The translations under genes were made by a program, and so were the position numbers. Shown in pieces: positions 1 through 5,779 of a DNA stretch of 5,784 nt. The notes beneath the pieces are model-generated. The model was not told the DNA's origin. It saw nothing but the letters and a program-made list of their open reading frames with translations, and ran no database searches. Each line of letters opens with the position of its first letter. Positions within the stretch are counted from its first letter, which is position 1. This stretch comes from Cryomorphaceae bacterium. Lineage in GTDB: Bacteria; Bacteroidota; Bacteroidia; Flavobacteriales_G; Salibacteraceae. Location of the stretch: NCBI GenBank assembly GCA_003564735.1, contig PXEK01000397.1:1-5784 (forward strand). The letters run 5' to 3'.

Positions 1-1227
1 ATGATATGTTTCGTACAATTATCAATCGCCCAAAGTTTGCTCTCGTTAGCGCCGGATTCCGCGGGACAAAATGATACGGTAAGAGTGGCCATAACAGGCA
101 GCGGTACACAATTCACGCAAGACACATTTATAATTATCTTGACAAATCAAGACCATTATGTTTTTGCTAATTCTTTCGATGTAGATGTAAAGAGTGACGA
201 ACTTATGGAAGTGACTTTTGCTTTCTCATATCAAGACCCACCCGGGTGGTATGACTTAAATGTACGTAACGCTCTCTCCCAACCTACTGTGAGTTTAGAT
301 CTTAAGAATGCTTTTCGACTCACTTCCCGTTTGGGTGATGAAATGCCTGATATTGTTCGCTCCACCCCCGAATATGCGCGAATAGGAGATACCGTAAACA
401 TCACGGTTACGGGAAAGGCAACTCAATTCAGTCAATATGATACAAATATTTTAATGCTGCTAAGCGATAATACGAGCGATTTTACTGCGGCTCAAACTTT
501 TCACGTCATCAATGATACCACAATTGAAGGCGTGTTCATACTCGACTCCACCCTTTCCACCGGTTTTTATCACATACAATATATCAGTAACTACCTCGAA
601 GTACCTATTTTTATTCGCCATTCTCGTTCGTTTGAATTGTTGCCGCGAAAAGGAACCGCACCCGAAATTGTGAGCGTATCACCCGACATGGCCGCACAGG
701 GAGAAACCGTTACGCTCACCATTACAACTTTTAAAACTGACTATACATTATATCCACCCGACTCCATTATTCAGGCACTCCTTCGCGATAATACGTTTAC
801 CTATATTTTACCCGACAATTCAAGAGTAGTTGATTCCGTGACCCTCGAGGCCCAATATACATTTAACAAAAACCACACCCCGGGAGTTTATGATTACGGC
901 ATCTATATTAATGACTCCGACTTTTTAGTAGAAAAACGAAATGCTTTCACTTTAGAAAAGTTTACTTCTTCGAAAAGCATGACATCAAGTAACTTCCGAA
1001 TTAAGGTTTACCCTAACCCCGCCAATGATATTCTCTTTATTGAAACCACGGAACCTGAAAATCTCACACTCACGTTACGCGATTTTGCGGGTCGCTTATT
1101 GCAGGTAAAAAAAGTACCCGACACTCAAAGGTATCAAATGGATTTACATCCGTTCCCGGCCGGAATCTATTTCATTGAAGTTACCTCCGTGAACCATAGA
1201 CAGGTTCAAAAAATAATCAAAAAATAG
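1..1227 (+). CDS. Secreted multi-repeat protein with C-terminal T9SS type A sorting domain (probably 5'-truncated)
   Basis: This is probably a cell-surface or secreted protein exported by Sec and then by the type IX secretion system; its function is unknown. Residues 2-12 are hydrophobic and end in a signal-peptidase-like IAQS, but no basic n-region precedes them. The ATG lies at base 1, so the true start is probably upstream of the window. Three diverged repeats of about 100 residues follow (about 14-108, 117-213 and 221-318). Each opens with a P-x-x-A-x-x-G/N-D/E-T-V pattern and an alternating beta strand, has T-G-x-Y or P-G-x-Y/W-Y near its end, and closes with N/S-A/S-F-x-L. This resembles the Ig-like 'tItG..T.Fsq' modules of Bacteroidota surface proteins. 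Residues 332-408 form the sorting domain: VYPNPAND at 336-343, then a strand-rich core with DFAGRLL and FPAGIYFIEV, ending in a basic QKIIKK. The T9SS assignment is strong; ligand or enzymatic activity cannot be told. The gene converges with xth 21 bases downstream. Confidence 0.85.
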   Translation: MICFVQLSIAQSLLSLAPDSAGQNDTVRVAITGSGTQFTQDTFIIILTNQDHYVFANSFDVDVKSDELMEVTFAFSYQDPPGWYDLNVRNALSQPTVSLDLKNAFRLTSRLGDEMPDIVRSTPEYARIGDTVNITVTGKATQFSQYDTNILMLLSDNTSDFTAAQTFHVINDTTIEGVFILDSTLSTGFYHIQYISNYLEVPIFIRHSRSFELLPRKGTAPEIVSVSPDMAAQGETVTLTITTFKTDYTLYPPDSIIQALLRDNTFTYILPDNSRVVDSVTLEAQYTFNKNHTPGVYDYGIYINDSDFLVEKRNAFTLEKFTSSKSMTSSNFRIKVYPNPANDILFIETTEPENLTLTLRDFAGRLLQVKKVPDTQRYQMDLHPFPAGIYFIEVTSVNHRQVQKIIKK

Positions 1228-1248
1228 TCCGCCTCAAATAACCCCTCA

Positions 1249-2013
1249 TCACAGCCCCAACGTTAGTCCCACCGGGCAATGGTCTGAGCCTAAAACATCA
1301 TTATCGATAAAGGTGTCTTGAACCTTGTTCATAAGGTCATTATTCACCAAAAAGTAATCTAACCTCCAGCCGATATTCTTTTGACGGGCTCCTCCCCTGT
1401 AACTCCACCACGAATACTTCACCTCATCGGGGTGGGCATTGCGCCACGAATCGGTAAAACCACGATTGATGATTTCACTCAAGCCGTCAATTTCTGTCTG
1501 CGTGTACCCTGCGGATTTATTGTAATTGGCCTCGGGACGGGCAATGTCAATCGCTTGGTGGCAAACATTCAAATCGCCGCAAAGAATGACCGGCTTGTGT
1601 TTATTTAAATCGGTGAGGTAATCTGCCATATCGGCATCCCACTTTTTGCGGTAATCCAGCCGCACCAAATTATTCCCCGAGTTGGGAACGTAGGTATTGA
1701 CCAAATAAAATGTGTCAAACTCGGCCGTTAATATTCTGCCCTCCTCATCATGCTCGGCAATACCCATGTCAGGGAGCACGTTCACCGGCTTTTCCTTTGA
1801 TAAAATTGCCGTGCCCGAATACCCTTTGCGCACGGCAGAGTTTGAAAAAACGTGATACCCGTTCACCGGCTCCAAAGCCTCAACAACCTGGTCATCTTGT
1901 GCTTTGGTTTCCTGCAAACACAAAACGTCGCAATTCAGTTTTGAGAGTGATTCAGTAAAATCTTTTTTCATCACGGCTCTTATGCCGTTTACATTCCATG
2001 AGGCTAATCGCAT
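1249..2013 (-). CDS. xth: Exodeoxyribonuclease III (AP endonuclease, EEP family)
   Basis: The protein cuts DNA 5' of abasic sites and degrades 3' ends of duplex DNA in base-excision repair, acting in the cytoplasm with Mg2+. At 254 residues it has the normal family length and is complete. Catalytic motifs of the endonuclease/exonuclease/phosphatase fold are all present in order: WNVNGIRA (6-13, Asn7), LQETK (33-37, metal ligand Glu35), NTYVPNSG (106-113, Tyr108), GDLNV (146-150, Asp147 and Asn149), WRLDYFLV (216-223, Asp219) and GSDHCPV (242-248, Asp244/His245). The ATG at 2013 begins MRLASWNVNG, exactly where family members start. No Shine-Dalgarno is visible; the upstream bases are A-rich. 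The gene is transcribed away from ribF, with a likely -7 box at 2148-2155, and converges with the T9SS gene. The family call is certain. ExoA/Xth-type specificity is from family knowledge. Confidence 0.97.
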   Translation of the reverse strand: MRLASWNVNGIRAVMKKDFTESLSKLNCDVLCLQETKAQDDQVVEALEPVNGYHVFSNSAVRKGYSGTAILSKEKPVNVLPDMGIAEHDEEGRILTAEFDTFYLVNTYVPNSGNNLVRLDYRKKWDADMADYLTDLNKHKPVILCGDLNVCHQAIDIARPEANYNKSAGYTQTEIDGLSEIINRGFTDSWRNAHPDEVKYSWWSYRGGARQKNIGWRLDYFLVNNDLMNKVQDTFIDNDVLGSDHCPVGLTLGL

Positions 2014-2147
2014 TATTTTTTATTTTCTAGTTTCGTAATTTCCTTCCCTTTGATTCCAATTTAAACGTCAGAGTTTTCTACAAACCGCTTATGCCATTCC
2101 ATACCGCTAAAATCTTCATTTTTTTGGTCAGAACCGCCATTGCTCTG

Positions 2148-2155
2148 CAAAGGTA
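2148..2155 (-). promoter_or_regulatory. Likely Bacteroidota -7 promoter box for xth
   Basis: Read on the minus strand the bases are TACCTTTG, a full match to the Bacteroidota consensus TAnnTTTG recognised by the primary sigma factor. It lies about 135 bases upstream of the xth ATG, which implies a leader of roughly 130 nucleotides. I see no clear TTG at the expected -33 distance, so the call rests on the -7 box and its orientation. Confidence 0.5.
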
Positions 2156-2275
2156 ACATGAAGCAGAAATAATAGTTGCCGATTTAGGAGAAAGCCTGGC
2201 AAAAACAATGGTAAACTCTCTTTAAAGCCAACAAAAAATAACAAGACCGAGCCGAGTGGGTATGCCGGTTTTTAT

Positions 2276-2283
2276 CAACTTTG
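2276..2283 (+). promoter_or_regulatory. Possible -7 promoter box for the ribF cluster
   Basis: CAACTTTG differs from the Bacteroidota consensus TAnnTTTG at one position (C for T) and is followed by CA, as such boxes often are. Transcription would begin near 2287, about 20 bases before the GTG proposed as the ribF start. No -33 TTG is visible at the usual distance. It would serve ribF and the two genes behind it. Confidence 0.35.
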
Positions 2284-2307
2284 CACATTGCAAGAAAAAA
2301 GCGATTT

Positions 2308-3237
2308 GTGAAGGTTTACAACAATATTTCAGAATTCGGAAAAGTCAACAATGCCACCGTAACTATTGGTACATTTGACGGTGTTCACCTGGGCCACCGC
2401 AAAATTCTATCGCAACTTAACCGAGCCGCCGCACAAATAGACGGCGAAACTGTTTTACTCACCTTTTATCCCCACCCGCGAAAAGTGCTGCAGCCGGGGG
2501 TAAACTTGGAAATGCTCAATACGCAAAGTGAGAAAATACGTCAATTAGAAAAAGCAGGTATTCAGCACCTTATAATCCATCCTTTTACCGCGGAGTTTTC
2601 TCGTACCGAGTCTATCGATTATGTTCGTGAAATACTGGTCAATCAACTCCACACAAAAAAATTGGTCATCGGTTACGATCACCGGTTTGGGAAGAATCGT
2701 GAGGGCAGTTTTGAGTATTTGCAAGAGTTGGCGCGCATTTACGAATTTGAAGTCGAGGAAATTTCGGCTTTAGACATTGAAGACACCAATGTGAGCTCTA
2801 CAAAAATTCGTAAAGCATTAAAAAACGGGAATCCCGAAAAAGCCAACACTTACCTCGGGTACACCTACTCCATCACGGGTACGGTGGTAAAAGGGAAAAA
2901 ATTGGGGCGTACTTTTGGTTTTCCAACGGCCAATATTCATGTGGACTACCCCGATAAGCTTATTCCGGGCAATGGGGTTTATGCCGTTAAAGTGCGTGTC
3001 GAAGGAACTGAGTATAACGGCATGCTCAACATTGGCCAAAATCCTACCGTATCCGGAGAGAAAACACAAAAAATAGAGGTACATCTGTTCGACTTTGAGG
3101 CCGACTTGTACAACAAGAAAATAACGACCTCGTTCATAAAACGCATTCGCGACGAGGTGAAATTCGACGATTCACAACAGCTTGTAGAACAACTTAAACT
3201 CGATCAAAATCGAGCTAAATCCATTCTGAGTGTATGA
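2308..3237 (+). CDS. ribF: Bifunctional riboflavin kinase / FAD synthetase
   Basis: The enzyme phosphorylates riboflavin to FMN and adenylylates FMN to FAD in the cytoplasm. With the GTG at 2308 it has 309 residues, the usual length. The N-terminal FAD-synthetase (nucleotidyltransferase) domain shows TIGTFDGVHLGH at 19-30, containing the HxGH-type motif, then FYPHP at 53-57, GYDHRFGKNREG at 122-133 and SSTKIRKAL at 163-171. The C-terminal riboflavin-kinase domain shows GRTFGFPTANI at 200-210, NIGQNPTV at 241-248 and IEVHLFDF at 256-263, where Glu257 is the expected catalytic glutamate. GTG is preferred over an in-frame TTG at 2281 because it yields the family-typical MKVYNNISEF beginning and because the TTG falls inside a possible promoter box. 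Its TGA overlaps the ATG of the next gene by four bases, so it probably heads an operon with the LRR and GNAT genes. Confidence 0.96.
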   Translation: MKVYNNISEFGKVNNATVTIGTFDGVHLGHRKILSQLNRAAAQIDGETVLLTFYPHPRKVLQPGVNLEMLNTQSEKIRQLEKAGIQHLIIHPFTAEFSRTESIDYVREILVNQLHTKKLVIGYDHRFGKNREGSFEYLQELARIYEFEVEEISALDIEDTNVSSTKIRKALKNGNPEKANTYLGYTYSITGTVVKGKKLGRTFGFPTANIHVDYPDKLIPGNGVYAVKVRVEGTEYNGMLNIGQNPTVSGEKTQKIEVHLFDFEADLYNKKITTSFIKRIRDEVKFDDSQQLVEQLKLDQNRAKSILSV

Positions 3238-3821
3238 CTAAGTCCGTTGCTCTCTTCTTGCTCTGTTCGTTGCTTTTGCCTCGGCTCGGGTTCGGTTCTG
3301 ACCATGATACCAATAAGGTTTACAAAGACTTAGACGAAGCGCTCAAAAATAAGGAGCATGTTTATCACCTCAAATTAACGCGAAAGAGATATCGGGAAAT
3401 ACCGAAAGAGGTGTTTGAGCTTACGAATTTGCGCACGCTCAATTTGAAACGGAACAAAATTGAAGAAATTCCGCCACAAATCGCCCGACTCAAATCGTTG
3501 AGAGAATTGAACATCATGCGGAATAAACTCAAAAAAGTGGCTGCGGAATTAGGCCAACTCCAACACTTGGAGGTTCTTAGGCTGGGTGTAAATGATCTGG
3601 AGGAATTGCCTGCCGAGTTATCTCAATTACACCGACTCAAAGTTCTATCGGTTTGGAGTAACCTCATAGCCCACCTACCTGCCGAGTTTGTTCACTTAAA
3701 AAACTTAGAAGTTGTTGACCTACAACAAATTTTACACAAAAAAGAAGAGCAGGCTCAAATAAAAAAACATTTGCCCGAGCACACGGAAATACGACTCTCG
3801 CCGCCGTGTAAGTGCATGTAA
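3234..3821 (+). CDS. Small exported leucine-rich-repeat protein
   Basis: The 195-residue protein has a likely Sec signal peptide: Lys3, a hydrophobic run at about 5-19, and possible cleavage near Gly21-Ser22. No lipobox cysteine follows, so it is predicted to be periplasmic or secreted rather than a lipoprotein. Six repeat starts (residues 43, 66, 89, 112, 135 and 158) are spaced exactly 23 residues apart, with the pattern LxxLxLxxNxLxxLPxEIxxLxx. The first repeat lacks the Asn, the third has KKVAAE where LPxE is expected, and the sixth is only its first strand. A charged stretch at 168-187 and a short Cys-containing tail (PPCKCM) end the protein. LRR proteins usually bind other proteins; the partner is unknown. 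Its ATG overlaps the ribF stop as ATGA, which suggests translational coupling. There is no T9SS sorting domain. Confidence 0.88.
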   Translation: MTKSVALFLLCSLLLPRLGFGSDHDTNKVYKDLDEALKNKEHVYHLKLTRKRYREIPKEVFELTNLRTLNLKRNKIEEIPPQIARLKSLRELNIMRNKLKKVAAELGQLQHLEVLRLGVNDLEELPAELSQLHRLKVLSVWSNLIAHLPAEFVHLKNLEVVDLQQILHKKEEQAQIKKHLPEHTEIRLSPPCKCM

Positions 3822-3853
3822 ATTTAGGTTTTAAAAAACATTCTTGTCTTGTT

Positions 3854-4312
3854 ATGGAAATAATCATCAATGAAGGAACCGAAAAGGATTTACCCGCGGT
3901 TTTGGAACTCATTAAGGGACTGGCAATTTTTGAAAAACAACCCCATGCGGTAACCAACACCGTTGAGCGTATGCGAGAGGACATGGATTACTTCGAGTTT
4001 TTTACGGCGGTTGTTAACGGCGAAACGGTGGGCATGTCGTTGTACTATTACACTTATTCGACTTGGGTAGGTAAAAGTTTGTATTTGGAAGATTTATATG
4101 TGAAGCCCGAATATCGAAACAACGGTATTGGCTCTCAACTCTTGAAAAAAACGGTTGATGTGGCCAAACAGCAAAATTGTCACCGCATGCGCTGGCAGGT
4201 GCTCGATTGGAATACCGAAGCACAAAAACTCTACGAAAAAGTAGGTGCGGAAATCAGCAAGGAATGGTACAATTGTGATTTGTCTCGGGAGGGGATTTTG
4301 AAGTTTAAATAG
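3854..4312 (+). CDS. GNAT N-acetyltransferase, spermidine/spermine (SSAT)-like
   Basis: The protein probably transfers acetyl from acetyl-CoA to an amine in the cytoplasm. The 152-residue sequence is one GNAT domain. FFTAVVNGETVG (49-60) is the first strand pair. YLEDLYVKPEYRNNGIGSQLL (77-97) holds motif A, with RNNGIG (88-93) as the acetyl-CoA pyrophosphate loop. VLDWNTEAQKLYEKVGAE (116-133) includes the usual late tyrosine (Tyr127). The segments LYYYTYSTWVGKSLYLED and YRNNGIGS closely match the pattern of animal SSAT1/SSAT2 (polyamine or thialysine acetyltransferases), so a polyamine-like substrate is plausible but not proven. The ATG at 3854 is chosen because MEIIINEGTEKDLP is a family-typical beginning; an in-frame GTG at 3812 would overlap the preceding gene and add 14 atypical residues. 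It lies 32 bases after the LRR gene on the same strand and has no visible promoter of its own. Confidence 0.9.
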   Translation: MEIIINEGTEKDLPAVLELIKGLAIFEKQPHAVTNTVERMREDMDYFEFFTAVVNGETVGMSLYYYTYSTWVGKSLYLEDLYVKPEYRNNGIGSQLLKKTVDVAKQQNCHRMRWQVLDWNTEAQKLYEKVGAEISKEWYNCDLSREGILKFK

Positions 4313-4356
4313 GTGGGAACTTGCGAGTACAAATAACAACGCGAGGTATTTTGCTT

Positions 4357-5352
4357 CTACCTCTCAAGTGTACGCACCACCCAACGTTCCAAAAATTTTG
4401 TCAGTGTCTCTCCGGTGGCTTCAATTTGTTGGGGTATAATACTTTGCTTCGACATCCCGGGAACGGTATTGACCTCTATGAAGTACGGTACTCCGTCTTG
4501 CAGAATGTAATCGACACGTGCCACGCCTTTTAAGTCGAGGATATTGTAAATCTCACGAGACTGCGCTTGGACGTATTCCGTGATATTCGGACTCACCTCA
4601 GCCGGAGTGATTTCCTCGCTGGCGCCTTCATACTTAGCGTTGTAATCGAAAAATTCGTTTTTTGATTTGATTTCCGTAAGCGGCAGCGCTCTTGGAACAC
4701 CCTCCAAATCATGAACTCCACATGTGACTTCTCGTCCCGTAATACACTGTTCAATAATCACTTTACTATCGAAGGTGAAAGCGTATTTGACGGCGTCATT
4801 AAGCTCTCCCACCTCTTTCACCTTTGTTATTCCAAAGCTACTCCCCGCTCTATTGGGCTTCACAAAACAGGGTAAACCGGTTTTTTGAATAATCACCTCG
4901 GCATCCCAATGGTCGTCTTTATTGAGGTAAACGGCGTTGGGCAGGGTAATGCCGAATCGCTTCAGCAACGCCGAACACGCCATTTTATCAAAAGTAAGCG
5001 CCGCAGCAATTTGTCCGCAAGAGGTGTACTTCACCCCCGTAACATCAAAAAAGCCTTGAATTTTTCCGTCTTCTCCCGGCGTGCCGTGAATCATAATTAC
5101 CGCAAGGTCAAAAACAACCTTATTTTGAGTTTGCGTAGTGAAAGAAAAATCATTTTTATCGATCGGTACGTGCACACCGTCGAGCCTGCACTCCCACCCT
5201 GTGCCTTTCACATGCACGGGATACACGCGAGCCCCGGTTTTACGCAATTCATCAATAATTACGGCAGCACTTTTTACACTCACGTCGTACTCTGAGGAGT
5301 CTCCGCCGTAAACAACCGCTATGTTTGTGTTTTCAATTCCGTCGGGTTTCAT
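4357..5352 (-). CDS. ddl: D-alanine-D-alanine ligase
   Basis: The enzyme joins two D-alanines using ATP, supplying the dipeptide end of the peptidoglycan precursor, in the cytoplasm. The 331-residue ATP-grasp protein is complete. Visible family motifs are GGDSSEYDVS (16-25, with catalytic Glu21), HGTPGEDGKIQG (89-100), TFDK (120-123), CFVKPNRAGSSFG (162-174, with the active-site serine), EFFDYNAKY (233-241, with Tyr237 on the omega loop), GVARVDY (276-282, Arg279 and Asp281) and the metal-binding IEVNTVPGM (292-300, Glu293 and Asn295). A tyrosine on the omega loop is the D-Ala-D-Ala type; D-Ala-D-Lac ligases carry different residues there. About eight residues precede the conserved NIAVVYGG strand, and no other in-frame ATG lies near, so the ATG at 5352 is used. 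It has its own promoter-like box at 5361-5368 and converges with the GNAT gene across 44 bases. Confidence 0.97.
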   Translation of the reverse strand: MKPDGIENTNIAVVYGGDSSEYDVSVKSAAVIIDELRKTGARVYPVHVKGTGWECRLDGVHVPIDKNDFSFTTQTQNKVVFDLAVIMIHGTPGEDGKIQGFFDVTGVKYTSCGQIAAALTFDKMACSALLKRFGITLPNAVYLNKDDHWDAEVIIQKTGLPCFVKPNRAGSSFGITKVKEVGELNDAVKYAFTFDSKVIIEQCITGREVTCGVHDLEGVPRALPLTEIKSKNEFFDYNAKYEGASEEITPAEVSPNITEYVQAQSREIYNILDLKGVARVDYILQDGVPYFIEVNTVPGMSKQSIIPQQIEATGETLTKFLERWVVRTLER

Positions 5353-5360
5353 AATACTGT

Positions 5361-5368
5361 CAAAAGTA
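5361..5368 (-). promoter_or_regulatory. Likely Bacteroidota -7 promoter box for ddl
   Basis: On the minus strand the bases read TACTTTTG, a full match to TAnnTTTG. A TTC (plus-strand bases 5387-5389) sits 18 bases upstream and could be a one-mismatch -33 TTG. Only eight bases separate the box from the ATG of ddl, so the predicted leader is about five bases and the message would be nearly leaderless. Confidence 0.55.
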
Positions 5369-5490
5369 GTTTCTCTCCCGACTGATGAACGATTAAGGTG
5401 AAAATGTTTTGAACATTGAGGTATTTAAAAGGAGGTTTGGGAGCGCAGAGACGCAGGGGCTGAGAGCCAAGAGCGGAGGGCGGAGGGCAT

Positions 5491-5544
5491 GGTCAAGGTC
5501 GAGGACAAGGACGAGGTTGAGGCGGAGGAGAAGGTGCAGGAGAA
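5491..5544 (+). repeat. Degenerate hexamer array, nine units of GGNNNA
   Basis: Nine consecutive hexamers all fit GGNNNA: GGTCAA, GGTCGA, GGACAA, GGACGA, GGTTGA, GGCGGA, GGAGAA, GGTGCA, GGAGAA. The fixed positions are perfectly kept while the three central bases vary. Read in phase on the plus strand it gives Gly-x dipeptides but includes a TGA at 5518-5520, so it is not coding in that frame. Confidence 0.8.
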
Positions 5545-5570
5545 GAGAGTCAAAGCGCAGAGAAGCGTGA

Positions 5571-5591
5571 AGCGAAAAGCGAAAAGCGGGA
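5571..5591 (+). repeat. Heptamer tandem repeat, AGCGAAA x3 (last unit imperfect)
   Basis: The units AGCGAAA, AGCGAAA and AGCGGGA follow one another. Just upstream GAAGCGTGAAGCG extends the same theme imperfectly. A second two-unit heptamer, CGGAGGG twice, lies at 5474-5487. Confidence 0.7.
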
Positions 5592-5596
5592 CTCGT

Positions 5597-5621
5597 TGCA
5601 GGTGAAGTGGCGGGGCTTACA
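5597..5621 (+). repeat. 25-bp direct repeat, copy 1
   Basis: This copy begins TGCAGGTGAAGTGG and ends CGGGGCTTACA. It is identical over 25 bases to the copy at 5755-5779. The flanks differ on the left (GT before this copy, GC before the other) and are only partly alike on the right. Confidence 0.9.
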
Positions 5622-5640
5622 GGGAACCGGAACCGTGAGC

Positions 5641-5652
5641 TGTTCTCGAACA
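5641..5652. repeat. Small inverted repeat TGTTC-TC-GAACA
   Basis: The arms TGTTC and GAACA are perfect complements around a two-base centre. It is one of three short inverted repeats between the two 25-bp copies; the others are GAATT-GA-AATTC (5666-5677) and CGGCC-TGC-GGCCG (5697-5709). None is followed by a T-run, so they are not obvious terminators. Confidence 0.45.
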
Positions 5653-5696
5653 CTAGTTTTTAGCCGAATTGAAATTCCGAAAGCTCTAAGTCGGGA

Positions 5697-5709
5697 CGGC
5701 CTGCGGCCG
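5697..5709. repeat. GC-rich inverted repeat CGGCC-TGC-GGCCG
   Basis: Perfect 5-bp GC-only arms flank a three-base loop and could form a small stable hairpin in single-stranded DNA or RNA. It sits directly before the GTGAGCT array. No T-tract follows on either strand, so a terminator role is not supported. Confidence 0.5.
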
Positions 5710-5716
5710 GAGCTGC

Positions 5717-5744
5717 GTGAGCTGTGAGCTGTGAGCTGTGAGCT
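5717..5744 (+). repeat. Heptamer tandem repeat (GTGAGCT)4
   Basis: Four perfect head-to-tail copies of GTGAGCT span 28 bases. A single isolated GTGAGCT also lies at 5635-5641, shortly after the first 25-bp repeat copy. The array ends ten bases before the second 25-bp copy. Confidence 0.92.
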
Positions 5745-5754
5745 GATATGACGC

Positions 5755-5779
5755 TGCAGGTGAAGTGGCGGGGCTTACA
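5755..5779 (+). repeat. 25-bp direct repeat, copy 2
   Basis: This copy is identical to the one at 5597-5621 and starts 158 bases after it. Only five bases of the window follow, so whether further copies or a longer repeated unit continue cannot be seen. Confidence 0.9.

Noticed and set aside
1228..1248. Terminator between the convergent T9SS and xth genes
   Set aside because: The 21-base gap contains no inverted repeat. Any terminator must lie inside the coding sequences.
2091..2222. Plus-strand small frames starting at the ATG at 2091 (about 21 codons) and continuing after a TAA
   Set aside because: The frame is interrupted, lacks a promoter in that direction and overlaps the likely xth promoter. 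Protein-like stretches appear on both strands, so chance is the simpler reading.
4320..4345. Bidirectional terminator between the GNAT gene and ddl
   Set aside because: The best stem (CTTGCG with CGCGAG) is six pairs including a G-T wobble, with a 14-base loop and only a broken T-run. This is too weak to call.
5403..5417. Operator upstream of ddl at the inverted repeat AATGTT-TTG-AACATT
   Set aside because: It is a single 6-bp-arm palindrome in AT-rich DNA about 45-60 bases upstream of the predicted start. No second site or regulator gene supports it.
5393..5653. An 86-codon minus-strand open frame with Leu-x and Ser/Pro-rich stretches
   Set aside because: Its apparent repeats are simply the reverse of the hexamer and heptamer arrays. 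It has no recognisable domain, no promoter, and composition unlike the real genes here.
5597..5779. Insertion sequence or MITE bounded by the 25-bp repeats
   Set aside because: The copies are direct rather than inverted, no target-site duplication is visible, and there is no transposase. An element family remains possible, but not this type.
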